NCBI GenBank assembly: GCA_030149965.1
Contig: JASLHB010000064.1
Span: forward strand, 1-35,322
Direction of reading: 5' to 3'
DNA: 35,322 bases
From: Wohlfahrtiimonas sp.
Lineage (GTDB): Bacteria > Pseudomonadota > Gammaproteobacteria > Cardiobacteriales > Wohlfahrtiimonadaceae
The notes beneath the pieces are model-generated. The model was given only the letters and a program-made list of their open reading frames with translations. It had not been told where the DNA came from and ran no database searches. Below are positions 17,214 to 26,193 of the stretch, piece after piece; position 1 is the stretch's first letter; every line of letters starts with the position of its first letter. The position numbers were made by a program, and so were the translations under genes.

Positions 17214-18566
17214 ATGATTGAATGGTTAGAATCCTTTTTTAGATCCATTGGTGGCTTTATTATCCTTATGGGGATTTTAGTGACAATACATGAATATGGT
17301 CACTTTTGGGTTGCGCGTAAATTAGGTTTTGCTGTGACTAAATTCAGCATTGGATTTGGTAAAAATATCTGGAGTCGAAAAGGCAAAGATGGCGTTGAAT
17401 ATGCAATTAGTATTCTTCCATTAGGTGGTTACGTTCTTTTTGTGGATGATGAAAAAGATCATGAAGGTCCATTGAATGGCATGCCTTTTAAGCAAGGAAA
17501 AATTTGGCAAAAATCTGCTGTGGTTGCAGCCGGGCCATTGGCTAATATTTTGTTGGCAATTGTGTTGCTATGGGGTTTGTTTATGTATGGTGTGCCTGCA
17601 TATAAACCATATATTGAAGTGACTGAACAACACTCCCCATTTGCACAAGCAGGGTTGAAAAATGGTGATTTGATCATATCTGTTGATGGTGATCAAGTGA
17701 ATAGTTTTGAGTTAATGATGCAAAAAATGATCGAGCACTTAGATGATGGGCAGGCAGAAATCATTTATGAACGCAACGGCAGTACGCGCCAAACGATGAT
17801 TGATATTGGTGGATCATTGCAATTAGATGCCAAAACAAATTTATATAAAGAGTTAGGCGTTTCGCTATATTTGCCGCCATTGCCACCAATTATTGATGTG
17901 ATTGTTGAAAATAGTGGTGCTGCGAATAGTGGTTTAGCTGTGGGTGATCTAATTACTTCGGTTGCTGGCACATCAGTAAGTGAATGGCGAGATTTGTTAA
18001 AGGTTATGTCTACGCTAAAGGCTGGAGAATCAATTGATATTGAAGTGTTAAGAAATCATCAAACTAAGAAGTTCAACATGATGCCATTGGCGGATGAATC
18101 AGGGCAGTTAAAATTAGGGATTGCCGTTAATTCAGAAATTTATAAGAATCTGGTGACTAAAGATCAGCTTGGGCCAATAAATGCATTGGGTGCGGCCATT
18201 ACTAAAACAATTGATGATGGTGCAATGATTTTTAAATTCATTGGTCGCATGATTAAAGGTGATTTTCACATTAATACGATGGCAGGGCCCGTAAGTATTG
18301 CTAATATTGCAGGGCAGGCTTTAGCATCTGGATTAGTATTTTTTGTTCAATTAACAGCTTTGTTCAGTATTAATATTGGGTTATTGAATTTATTACCGAT
18401 CCCAGTTTTAGATGGCGGACGATTGGTAGGATTTGGAATAGAAAAGATAATGGGTAAGCATCAATTTTCAGATAGCATTAAAGAAAATGTATTGCGAATT
18501 GGTGGTGTTATGGTGCTTATTTTTATGGCAATTGTTATCGGATATGATGTTGTTCGATGGTTTTAG
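17214..18566 (+). CDS. rseP: site-2 intramembrane zinc metalloprotease RseP
   Basis: Inner-membrane protease that makes the second cut in RseA, freeing sigma-E, and also clears signal peptides. It has 450 residues. The zinc motif HEYGH is at residues 26-30 in the first transmembrane segment, and the third zinc ligand is Asp400 in NLLPIPVLDGGRL near the C-terminus. Two periplasmic PDZ domains lie between (about 125-205 and 215-300; QAGLKNGDLIISVDG and NSGLAVGDLITSVAG). The gene starts three bases after dxr and precedes bamA, the usual order. The other sigma-E pathway genes (rpoE, rseA, degS) are not in the window. Confidence 0.97.
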   Translation: MIEWLESFFRSIGGFIILMGILVTIHEYGHFWVARKLGFAVTKFSIGFGKNIWSRKGKDGVEYAISILPLGGYVLFVDDEKDHEGPLNGMPFKQGKIWQKSAVVAAGPLANILLAIVLLWGLFMYGVPAYKPYIEVTEQHSPFAQAGLKNGDLIISVDGDQVNSFELMMQKMIEHLDDGQAEIIYERNGSTRQTMIDIGGSLQLDAKTNLYKELGVSLYLPPLPPIIDVIVENSGAANSGLAVGDLITSVAGTSVSEWRDLLKVMSTLKAGESIDIEVLRNHQTKKFNMMPLADESGQLKLGIAVNSEIYKNLVTKDQLGPINALGAAITKTIDDGAMIFKFIGRMIKGDFHINTMAGPVSIANIAGQALASGLVFFVQLTALFSINIGLLNLLPIPVLDGGRLVGFGIEKIMGKHQFSDSIKENVLRIGGVMVLIFMAIVIGYDVVRWF

Positions 18567-18581
18567 CTGGAAATTAAATGA

Positions 18582-18611
18582 TTGGTAATTATGCTTCAAG
18601 TTCTGTATATT
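18582..18611 (+). promoter_or_regulatory. possible promoter ahead of bamA
   Basis: TTGGTA (18582-18587) and TATATT (18606-18611) are separated by 18 bases, matching sigma-70 hexamers at four and five positions. The 89-bp rseP-bamA gap is one of the longer gaps in the cluster, which favours a separate promoter here. I see no good sigma-E pair (GGAACTT...TCTGA). Confidence 0.4.
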
Positions 18612-18655
18612 GTCGCCTAGTTTGCCTTCAGATTTTATAGAGTTAGAGAATAATA

Positions 18656-21046
18656 ATGGTCCTCAAGAATTGTAAAAAATCGATACTTGCCACAGCATTG
18701 TTTTTGACAATGCCACTTGTTTATGCACAATCTTATTCTGTGCGTGATGTTCGTGTTGAAGGTCTGCAAAGACTGAATGCTGGTACTGTGTTTTCACAGT
18801 TAGGTGGTGATGATAGTGATATTAAACGTGGTAACGTGCAAGACACTATTTCACGCTTATATGCGACAGAATTATTTGATGATGTACGCATTAGCCAACA
18901 AAATGGCGTATTAGTGATTAATGTTGTTGAAAGACCAGTGATCGACCGTGTTTTTGTTAATGGTAATAAAGACGTTTCAACAAAACAATTCAAAGATATG
19001 TTGAAAATGGCTGGCTTCTCTGAAGGTAAGACATACAGTGCTGCAACTTTAGCTGCTGTTAAAAATAACTTACTAAAAGCATATGAAGAACGCGGTAAAT
19101 ATACTGCTAAAATTGATGTCAATGTGATTGAGTTGCCAAGAAATCGTGTGAATATTGAGCTCAATATTTCTGAAGGTAAAACTGCAGAATTGGCTGAAAT
19201 ATCATTCACTGGTAATGAAAATTATGGTGGCAATAAATTAAAAAAACAGATGCAAATTAAAGAATCAGGTTTAATGACATTGTTAACAAAGTCAGATCGT
19301 TATGATTCTCGTCGTGCAAATGAAGACATGGAAAGCATCGAAAAGTTCTATCAGGAACGTGGTTACATTAATGCAGAAGTGAATACAAATGTTGCATCTG
19401 TAACACCAAATCAAGAAAAAATGTTCGTGGACATCAATGTTCATGAAGGTAATCGCTATCGTTTAACTGATTTTGAAGTTGTGGGTAATACTCATGTTCC
19501 ATTTGAAGAGTTAACTGCTTTAGTTGATATCGATAAAGGTAAATACTATAAAAAATCTAAAGTAGATGCAGCTGTTAAAGCAATTCAAAATCGCTTGGGT
19601 GATGATGGTTATGCATTAGCGCGTGTGAATGCAATTCCACAAGTGGATGAAGAAACAAAAACAGTTAAGATTTTATTCTCTGTGGACAATGGCGAAAAAG
19701 TTTATGTTCGTCGTGTCAATATTGAAGGGAATGAACGCACACAAGATGGTGTATTCCGCCGTGAAATCCGCCAAATGGAAGGCAGTCAATTTATTTCAAG
19801 CGATGTAGAGCGTTCAAAGGTTCGCTTGCAACGTTTACCATATGTTGAAGAAGTTGACATTGTAACGAGTCAAGTGGATTCAGATTTGGTTGACTTAACG
19901 TATAAATTGAAAGAACGTAGTGCAGGTAGTATTACATTTGGTTTGAGTTATGGTATGGAATCTAAGTTTGGCTTCAACATAAGCTTTGATCAGCCAAATT
20001 TCATGGGGACAGGTAATCAATTAGCTGTTTCTGCTGAAACGGATGATGAATCTCAAACATTCAATATTTCTTATACGAATCCATATTTCACTGATAGCGG
20101 TGTGAGTGCTGGTGTTTCTGCTCACTATAGCAAACAGAAAAATAAAAATGGTTATACTGCTGATTACTTGATGGATGGTTATGGATTGTCATTTAACTTT
20201 GGTTATCCGTTAACTGAATTTACTAGTTTGGGTGCAAGTGTTGGGTATGATCGTGTGAATTTGAAAACGACGCGTGAATCACCCATTGAAATTGTTAAAG
20301 AATTAGGTGGTGATTGCACAGTTAGCCCTAACCATAATGGATATTGTTCAGGATATGATGGCGGTGATTGGAATCGTATCACTAAAAAGAAAAATCTATT
20401 CCGTTTCAGCGCAGGTATAAGCCGAGATACTCGAGATAGAACAGTATTTGCGACAGAAGGTTCTGTGAATAGTTTTAATATTTCAGGAACATTGCCAGGT
20501 TCTACAGATGAATTTTACATCTTGTCTGCAAAACACAGTAGCTTCTATCCATTATTTGATGGTGATGATTTCGTCTTGAACGTTCGTGGTGACTTAGCGA
20601 AAGGTTATGGCTATGGAAAAACTTCAGGTTTACCATTCTATGAGCGTTTCTATTCAGGTGGTTTAAGAACAGTTCGTGGTTATCGTTCAGGTACTTTAGG
20701 TCCACGTTATGGCAATGATCAAACAGCAGGTGGTGACTTACAAGTAAATGCAACTGCTGAGTTAATCATGCGTATTCCTGGGTTTACAGAAAGTAATAGT
20801 ATGCGTTGGTCTATTTTCTTTGATGCAGGCCAAGTTTATGGCTTAGGCGATCATTTGGATAAATCAACAAGCATCAATACTGATTACGATAAATTCAAGA
20901 CAAATAATTTACGTTATTCTGCTGGTGTAAGCATGGCATGGTTCTCACCAATTGGACCATTAGTATTCTCTTATGCTAATCCAATTAAATCGAAAGACTA
21001 TGACCGTAAACAGAAATTCCAATTCTCTGTTGGTATCCCTTTCTAA
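18656..21046 (+). CDS. bamA: outer membrane protein assembly factor BamA
   Basis: Central Omp85 subunit of the BAM complex, which folds and inserts beta-barrel proteins into the outer membrane. It has 796 residues. A signal peptide with predicted cleavage after Ala24 (LVYA/QS) is followed by five POTRA domains (about residues 25-420; repeated VDxNVxEG-like text such as VDINVHEGNRYRL). A 16-strand barrel follows with the loop-6 motif VRGYRSG near residue 675 in place of VRGF. The chain ends in FSVGIPF, a C-terminal aromatic beta-signal. It sits between rseP and skp as in most gammaproteobacteria. The ribosome-binding site (GAGAA) is modest. Confidence 0.98.
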   Translation: MVLKNCKKSILATALFLTMPLVYAQSYSVRDVRVEGLQRLNAGTVFSQLGGDDSDIKRGNVQDTISRLYATELFDDVRISQQNGVLVINVVERPVIDRVFVNGNKDVSTKQFKDMLKMAGFSEGKTYSAATLAAVKNNLLKAYEERGKYTAKIDVNVIELPRNRVNIELNISEGKTAELAEISFTGNENYGGNKLKKQMQIKESGLMTLLTKSDRYDSRRANEDMESIEKFYQERGYINAEVNTNVASVTPNQEKMFVDINVHEGNRYRLTDFEVVGNTHVPFEELTALVDIDKGKYYKKSKVDAAVKAIQNRLGDDGYALARVNAIPQVDEETKTVKILFSVDNGEKVYVRRVNIEGNERTQDGVFRREIRQMEGSQFISSDVERSKVRLQRLPYVEEVDIVTSQVDSDLVDLTYKLKERSAGSITFGLSYGMESKFGFNISFDQPNFMGTGNQLAVSAETDDESQTFNISYTNPYFTDSGVSAGVSAHYSKQKNKNGYTADYLMDGYGLSFNFGYPLTEFTSLGASVGYDRVNLKTTRESPIEIVKELGGDCTVSPNHNGYCSGYDGGDWNRITKKKNLFRFSAGISRDTRDRTVFATEGSVNSFNISGTLPGSTDEFYILSAKHSSFYPLFDGDDFVLNVRGDLAKGYGYGKTSGLPFYERFYSGGLRTVRGYRSGTLGPRYGNDQTAGGDLQVNATAELIMRIPGFTESNSMRWSIFFDAGQVYGLGDHLDKSTSINTDYDKFKTNNLRYSAGVSMAWFSPIGPLVFSYANPIKSKDYDRKQKFQFSVGIPF

Positions 21047-21066
21047 TTTGAGCGAGAGATATCTTA

Positions 21067-21582
21067 ATGATGAATAAAATTAGAACCATATTATTAATCA
21101 TAATTAGTAGTATGGTTTTAAATTTTGCTACTGCTCAAACACCTTCTGTGAAGTTTGGTGTTGTTGATATGGCACGCTTGGTTGATGAATATTCCAGTAT
21201 TAAAGGTGTTCAAGGAATTCTTCAAGAAGAGTTTTCTACTAAAGATGAAACTTTAAGGGCTTTAGGATTAGAATTAAAACAGGCTCAGGATCTAACGATA
21301 GAGATGGATTTTGCAGATGGTTCACGTAAGGAACATGAACGAAAACTATTAAATTTAGATCGTGAGTATGCACGATTAGCATCTGAATTTAGGCAAGATT
21401 ATAATCTTCGCCGCAATGAAGAGTTGTATAAGATGCAAAAAGAAATTACAGATACGATTTTAGAATATGCTGAACAGAATCAATATGATTTGATTTTAGA
21501 ATCAGGCATGATTTATGCATCCGATAAGTTGCAACTCACAGATTCTATTTTGGATGTGTTGCGTCAAAAATTGGAGAAATAA
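21067..21582 (+). CDS. skp: periplasmic chaperone Skp (OmpH family)
   Basis: Periplasmic holdase that keeps unfolded outer-membrane proteins soluble on the way to BAM. It has 171 residues with a signal peptide predicted to be cut after Ala23 (FATA/QT). The mature part begins with the family core VKFGVVDMARLVDEYSSIKG, followed by a long alpha-helical coiled-coil arm (about 60-140) rich in Glu, Lys and Arg, and ends with a return strand (YDLILESGMIYASDKLQLT). Two in-frame ATGs (21067, 21070) are adjacent and either may be used. It lies 20 bases after bamA and one base before lpxD, matching the standard order. Confidence 0.95.
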   Translation: MMNKIRTILLIIISSMVLNFATAQTPSVKFGVVDMARLVDEYSSIKGVQGILQEEFSTKDETLRALGLELKQAQDLTIEMDFADGSRKEHERKLLNLDREYARLASEFRQDYNLRRNEELYKMQKEITDTILEYAEQNQYDLILESGMIYASDKLQLTDSILDVLRQKLEK

Positions 21583-21583
21583 T

Positions 21584-22618
21584 ATGTTATTGTCAGAAAT
21601 TTTTACACATGTTGCACAACATGTGAATGATCTTGTATTGCGTGGCGATGAAATGGCTGAAATTACTGGATTGGCGACAATTCAGAATGCTCATCAAGGT
21701 GAAATTGCCTTCATTAACAATGTTAAATATCGTCAATATTTGGATGATACAGAAGCATCTGTTGTGATTTTGTCACCTGATTTGGCAGAACATTTTAATG
21801 GCAATGCACTGATTACAAAGAATCCATATTTAGCTTGGGCTTATGTATCACATTTATTTGATACAAGAAATGCACGTTTGCCTAATAAAATTCATTCTTC
21901 TGCAACCATTGCTGAGTCCGCAATCATTGGTGAAAATGTTTTCATCGGTGCGAATGTTGTGATTGAAGATAATGTAAAAATTGGCGATAACTGTGTGATT
22001 AAAGCAGGTGTTGTGATTGAAGAAGACACAGTGCTAGGTTCAAATTGCTTTATTTATCCAAATGTAACTGTTTGTTATAATTGTATTTTAGGTGATCGTG
22101 TCACGTTACATCCTGGCGTTGTAATTGGTGCTGAAGGCTTTGGTTTTGCGCCTAGCTCAAAAGGCTATGTGAAAATTGCGCAAGTGGGTCGAGTGATTTT
22201 ATCGGATGATGTGGATATTGGTGCCAATAGTTGTATTGATCGTGGTGCAATTGAAGACACATTTATCGGAAAAGGTACTAAAATAGATAACCATGTACAA
22301 CTTGGTCATAATGGCTTAGTTGGCGAAAATACTGTGATTTCAGGATTTACTGGCATTGCAGGCTCATGCACAATTGGTAATAACGTTGTGATCGGTGGTG
22401 GCGTTGGTATTAATGGTCATATTAAATTACACGATGGTGTAATGGTGACGGGTGATACTATGGTGACGCATTCATTAGTAGAACCCGGTGTTTATTCATC
22501 AGGCATGCCAGTGACTAATAATCGTACGTGGCGCAGAAATGTTGTGCAGCTACAACAAATTGATAAACTCTATCGCCGTGTGAAGGCGCTAGAAAAGAAA
22601 ATAGACTTTGAAGAATAA
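21584..22618 (+). CDS. lpxD: UDP-3-O-acylglucosamine N-acyltransferase
   Basis: Third lipid A enzyme; it adds the N-linked hydroxyacyl chain to UDP-3-O-acylglucosamine. It has 344 residues. An N-terminal uridine-binding domain (about 1-100) is followed by a left-handed beta-helix of hexapeptide repeats (about 105-290; for example IGENVFIGANVVIEDNVKIG), and the chain ends with a helix (QLQQIDKLYRRVKALEKKI). The conserved GAEGFGFAP and the active-site region DNHVQLGHNGLVGENT are present. The open frame extends back to 21515 inside skp, but that extra 23-residue stretch is cysteine-rich and unlike LpxD, so ATG 21584 with GGAGAA ahead of it is the start. Confidence 0.97.
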   Translation: MLLSEIFTHVAQHVNDLVLRGDEMAEITGLATIQNAHQGEIAFINNVKYRQYLDDTEASVVILSPDLAEHFNGNALITKNPYLAWAYVSHLFDTRNARLPNKIHSSATIAESAIIGENVFIGANVVIEDNVKIGDNCVIKAGVVIEEDTVLGSNCFIYPNVTVCYNCILGDRVTLHPGVVIGAEGFGFAPSSKGYVKIAQVGRVILSDDVDIGANSCIDRGAIEDTFIGKGTKIDNHVQLGHNGLVGENTVISGFTGIAGSCTIGNNVVIGGGVGINGHIKLHDGVMVTGDTMVTHSLVEPGVYSSGMPVTNNRTWRRNVVQLQQIDKLYRRVKALEKKIDFEE

Positions 22619-22633
22619 GGAAAAGGTGAGATT

Positions 22634-23089
22634 GTGTCTGAATCTAAAATTATTGATATCAACGAAATTATGAAGTATTTGCCTCATCGTTATCCGTTCT
22701 TGATGATTGATCGAGTGTTGGATTATGTTGAAGGTGAAACATTACGTGCTCGTAAAAATGTAACATATAACGAACCTTATTTTACAGGTCACTTCCCAAT
22801 CAAGCCAATTATGCCAGGCGTAATGATTTTAGAAGCGATTGCACAAGCTACAGGTATTTTAGCTTATAAAACAGCAGGTGAAGATGCAACGCCAAATTCA
22901 ATCTACTATTTTGTAGGGATTGATAAAGCTCGTTTTAGAAAGCCTGTTGAGCCAGGTGATACAATGGAAATCGAAGTGAAATTTTTGAAAGCTCGCCGTG
23001 GCATTTGGTCATTTGCTGGCGTTGCAAAAGTTGATGGCGCAGTTGTATGTGAAGCAGAAGTTATGTGTATGCGTCAGGAGGCTTTTTAA
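22634..23089 (+). CDS. fabZ: 3-hydroxyacyl-ACP dehydratase FabZ
   Basis: Dehydrates 3-hydroxyacyl-ACP in fatty acid elongation, competing with LpxA/LpxD for hydroxyacyl-ACP and so balancing phospholipid and lipid A. It has 151 residues with the hot-dog fold. The opening IMKYLPHRYPFLMIDRV and the catalytic His in GHFPIKPIMPGVMILEA, with the downstream Glu, are intact. The start is GTG at 22634, preceded by AAGG and AGGTGAG; a nearer ATG start is not available ahead of the first conserved strand. It lies 15 bases after lpxD and 24 before lpxA. Confidence 0.97.
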   Translation: MSESKIIDINEIMKYLPHRYPFLMIDRVLDYVEGETLRARKNVTYNEPYFTGHFPIKPIMPGVMILEAIAQATGILAYKTAGEDATPNSIYYFVGIDKARFRKPVEPGDTMEIEVKFLKARRGIWSFAGVAKVDGAVVCEAEVMCMRQEAF

Positions 23090-23113
23090 CTCTATTTGAT
23101 AAGGAGATAAATT

Positions 23114-23905
23114 ATGCCAAACCAAGATTTAATTCATCCAACAGCAGTGATTCATGAAACTGCTGAAATTGGTGAAAATGTGAGCATTGGACCATTCTGT
23201 ATTATTGGTGAAAATAGTAAGATTGGTGCAGGTACTAAACTCATTTCTCATGTTGTGATTGGTGCGAACACAACGATTGGAAAAGATAATACGTTTTATC
23301 AATTCTCATCTATTGGTGAAGTACCACAGGATAAGAAATTCAAAGAAGACGATTTTACTGAGCTTCATATTGGTGATCGCAATACGATTCGTGAATATGT
23401 TTCGATTAATCGTGGTACAACACAAGATGCATGTCTAACTAAGATTGGGGATGATAACTGGATTATGGCTACTTGCCATATAGCACATGATTGTATTGTT
23501 GGTTCTAGAACAATTTTTGCCAATGGTGCATCATTAGCGGGTCATGCCATTATTGAAGATGATGTGATTTTGGGTGGTTACTCAATGGTTTATCAGCGTT
23601 GTCGCGTTGGTGAAGGTGCAATTACAGGGTTCTCTTCAGGGATTCATCGTGATGTTCCTCCATTCATTACGGCGGCTGGTTATCGTGCTGAACCTGCTGG
23701 AATTAACTCAGAAGGATTGCGTCGTCGCGGTTTGGATGCAGATGTTATTTCTGCAACGAAAAAGGCTTATAAAGCTTTATATCGTCAGAATTTAACATTG
23801 CAAGAATCGATCGATGAAATTAAAGCATTGGCTGCTGAATTTCCACATTTACAAAAAATGGTGGATTTTTTAGAAGTTGATACACAACGTGGCATTGTTA
23901 GATAG
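23114..23905 (+). CDS. lpxA: UDP-N-acetylglucosamine O-acyltransferase
   Basis: First enzyme of lipid A synthesis; it transfers a 3-hydroxyacyl chain from ACP to UDP-GlcNAc. It has 263 residues, the normal length. A left-handed beta-helix of hexapeptide repeats (about 10-185) begins IHPTAVIHETAEIGENVSIG, with the catalytic-His region ATCHIAHDCIVGS (about 119-131) and HRDVPPFITAAGYRAEPAG near residues 178-196. A helical C-terminal domain with GINSEGLRRRG follows. A strong ribosome-binding site AAGGAG precedes the ATG. The next gene, lpxB, acts two steps later in the same pathway. Confidence 0.98.
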   Translation: MPNQDLIHPTAVIHETAEIGENVSIGPFCIIGENSKIGAGTKLISHVVIGANTTIGKDNTFYQFSSIGEVPQDKKFKEDDFTELHIGDRNTIREYVSINRGTTQDACLTKIGDDNWIMATCHIAHDCIVGSRTIFANGASLAGHAIIEDDVILGGYSMVYQRCRVGEGAITGFSSGIHRDVPPFITAAGYRAEPAGINSEGLRRRGLDADVISATKKAYKALYRQNLTLQESIDEIKALAAEFPHLQKMVDFLEVDTQRGIVR

Positions 23906-23914
23906 AGGTTCTGT

Positions 23915-25078
23915 GTGAAAGAAATATCATCGTCCCCGACATTTATGATTGTTGCAGGTGAATTATCTGGTGATATTTTAGGTGCAGGATTAATCAAAGC
24001 ATTGAAAGAAGAGTTCCCTCACGCTGAATTTTTTGGCGTGGGTGGACCTTTAATGATTGCTGAAGGATTCGAAAGTTTAGCGCCCATTGAAACATTATCA
24101 GTGATGGGGTTATTTGAAGTCTTAGTCCATTTGCCAAAGTTATTGCGTTTAAAAACGCAATTGGTGAAAGAAGCTGAAAATCGTATGCCAGTTGCATTTA
24201 TTGGTATTGATGCGCCTGATTTTAACTTGAAAGTTGCGCATTCCATTAAGCAAATTGGCATCACAACGTTTCATTATGTGTCACCATCGATTTGGGTGTG
24301 GCGCGAGAAACGTATTTTTACGATTAAGAAATCAGTGGATAAAGTTTTATGCTTATTTCCCTTTGAAGTGGATTTATATGCTAAACATAAAATGGATGCC
24401 ACTTGTGTTGGGCATCGTTTAGCGGATGAAATTCCATTATTACCAAATTCAGATCAAGCTCGACAATCACTCAATCTTCTAGATAAAAATAAAGTACTCG
24501 CTATGTTGCCAGGTAGCCGAGTGAGTGAAGTTTCAAGGTTATTGAAAATTTTTATAGAAACTGCGCAACTATTATTAGCGAAGGATCCCAGATTAACCAT
24601 TGTGATTCCCGCAGCAACAGATAATTTACATGACATGATTCAAAAAGAAATTAATGCATTGCCAGCGAATCAAATTAAATCATTTATGGTTTTAAAGGGC
24701 GATTCTCGTTTGGCGATGGAAGCGGCGGATGTTGTTTTATTAGCATCTGGTACGGCAACTTTAGAGGCAATGTTGTTGAAAAAGCCAATGGTTGTGGCTT
24801 ATAAGTTTTCATCAGTGACAGCTTATATCGCGAAGAAAGTAGTGCGTACACCGTATTTTTCTTTACCCAATATTTTGGCGCGTAAACAATTAGTGCCTGA
24901 AGTCTTTCAGGAAGATGTTGTAGCAGATCGATTAGCGCCGATGGTTTTTGAGGCTTTTCAGAAAAAAAATGATGAGAATTTGATGAATGAATATCTTAAA
25001 GTTCATGAATCATTGCGCTTGAATGCTGATAAAGCAGCAGCGCAAGCCATTATTAATAAATTAGTAAAGTCTGTGTAA
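23915..25078 (+). CDS. lpxB: lipid A disaccharide synthase
   Basis: Family GT19 glycosyltransferase that joins UDP-2,3-diacylglucosamine and lipid X into the tetraacyl disaccharide at the inner membrane surface. It has 387 residues. Signs are the N-terminal VAGELSGDILGAGLI with EFFGVGGPLM, the segment YVSPSIWVWREKR (about 120-132), MLPGSRVSEVSRLL (about 195-208), and ASGTATLEAMLLKKPMVVAY near 280-300. The start is GTG at 23915, preceded by GAGG (23905-23908); no in-frame ATG precedes the first conserved strand. The stop overlaps the rnhB start (TAATG). Confidence 0.97.
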   Translation: MKEISSSPTFMIVAGELSGDILGAGLIKALKEEFPHAEFFGVGGPLMIAEGFESLAPIETLSVMGLFEVLVHLPKLLRLKTQLVKEAENRMPVAFIGIDAPDFNLKVAHSIKQIGITTFHYVSPSIWVWREKRIFTIKKSVDKVLCLFPFEVDLYAKHKMDATCVGHRLADEIPLLPNSDQARQSLNLLDKNKVLAMLPGSRVSEVSRLLKIFIETAQLLLAKDPRLTIVIPAATDNLHDMIQKEINALPANQIKSFMVLKGDSRLAMEAADVVLLASGTATLEAMLLKKPMVVAYKFSSVTAYIAKKVVRTPYFSLPNILARKQLVPEVFQEDVVADRLAPMVFEAFQKKNDENLMNEYLKVHESLRLNADKAAAQAIINKLVKSV

Positions 25079-25692
25079 TGCAAATTGATTTATTTTCTAC
25101 AGATCACGATATTCTGCTGATTGCAGGTGTTGATGAAGCGGGACGCGGACCGTTATGTGGTGATGTTTATGCTGCAGCTGTTATTTTGGATGAAAATCAT
25201 GGAATTGAAGGTTTAACCGATTCCAAGAAAATCTCAGAAAAAAAACGATACATTATTGCAGAAGAAATTAAGAAAAAAGCTAAATCTTGGTGTATTGCCT
25301 CTGCATCTGTTGAAGAAATTGATCGCTTAAATATCTTGCAAGCAACACTTCTTGCGATGAGAAGGGCTGTAGAAGGTTTGCAATTAGCCCCACAGTTAAT
25401 TCGTGTGGATGGCAATCAAAATCCTAAGTTTCCCGCACAATATCAATGTGAAACCGTGGTTAAAGGCGATTTATTGCATGAAGAAATCAGTGCGGCAAGC
25501 ATCTTAGCGAAAACAGCACGTGATTTATCTATGATTGAATTGGATCAGCAATATCCTGATTATGGATTTGCGAAGCATAAAGGTTATGGCACAAAGGTTC
25601 ACATGGAGGCTATACAAAAATTAGGTGTTTTAGAAACACATAGACGAAGTTTTGCACCGATTCAAAAAGCTTTGGCAATGCATAAACTATAG
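25078..25692 (+). CDS. rnhB: ribonuclease HII
   Basis: Removes ribonucleotides from DNA by cutting the RNA strand of RNA-DNA hybrids, including single misincorporated ribonucleotides. It has 204 residues. The catalytic Asp19-Glu20 lies in AGVDEAGRGPLCG, followed by LTDSKKISEKKR and the Asp in LIRVDGNQNPK. The C-terminal LAKTARDLSM and YGFAKHKGYGTKVHMEAI are also family signatures. It is translationally coupled to lpxB by TAATG. In enterics dnaE follows rnhB; here an orphan mlaD follows after 43 bases. Confidence 0.98.
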   Translation: MQIDLFSTDHDILLIAGVDEAGRGPLCGDVYAAAVILDENHGIEGLTDSKKISEKKRYIIAEEIKKKAKSWCIASASVEEIDRLNILQATLLAMRRAVEGLQLAPQLIRVDGNQNPKFPAQYQCETVVKGDLLHEEISAASILAKTARDLSMIELDQQYPDYGFAKHKGYGTKVHMEAIQKLGVLETHRRSFAPIQKALAMHKL

Positions 25693-25735
25693 AAAAGTAG
25701 TAAAATAATCCAGATTTTGTAAAAGTGAGAGCATT

Positions 25736-26191
25736 ATGAATATGCGAGTGATGAATTTTGTTGTTGGTCTATTTGTGATTTTTGGCGTAGTCGCTTTGAT
25801 TTGGCTAGCGTTGACAGCAAGTAGCACTGATGGCCGTTTTGGTAAACAAATTACAGTATCAGCAGGTTTTGATAATGTAGGTTCGTTAAAAGTTAAAGCG
25901 CCAGTGATGATTGGTGGCGTACGTGTTGGCCGAGTATCTCATATTTCGTTAGATCCTGATGACTTCAAAGCAATCGTTGAAATGCGTTTAGATGAAAAAT
26001 ATGAAATTCCTAAAGATAGCGTTGCGATGATTTATACAGCTGGTTTGGTGGGCGAGCAATATGTTGCACTGGATCCAGGTGGCGCACCAATGCCATTAGA
26101 AAGCGGAGATTCGATTCGTTTGACTCAATCAGCTATTGTGATTGAAAGATTGATCGGGCAATTCCTAACATCTATGGGCAATAAAGATTAG
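25736..26191 (+). CDS. mlaD: MCE-domain phospholipid transport protein MlaD
   Basis: Periplasmic substrate-binding subunit of the Mla system, which moves phospholipids between the outer and inner membranes. It has 151 residues, somewhat shorter than the E. coli protein (183). One N-terminal transmembrane anchor (about 7-28, NFVVGLFVIFGVVALIWLAL) is followed by a single MCE domain (about 38-115, VSAGFDNVGSLKVKAPVMIG and VRVGRV). The hydrophobic-loop region YTAGLVGEQYVALDPGG and a short hydrophobic C-terminal segment (SAIVIERLIGQFL) follow. No mlaF, mlaE, mlaC or mlaB is adjacent, so it is an orphan here, with the ABC partners expected elsewhere. The ribosome-binding site is GTGAGAG. Confidence 0.94.
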   Translation: MNMRVMNFVVGLFVIFGVVALIWLALTASSTDGRFGKQITVSAGFDNVGSLKVKAPVMIGGVRVGRVSHISLDPDDFKAIVEMRLDEKYEIPKDSVAMIYTAGLVGEQYVALDPGGAPMPLESGDSIRLTQSAIVIERLIGQFLTSMGNKD

Positions 26192-26193
26192 TT

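Noticed and set aside
18733..19209. A 158-codon open frame antisense to bamA.
   Set aside because: It lies fully inside an intact conserved gene, has no ribosome-binding site and no recognisable domain; it is a shadow of bamA codon structure.
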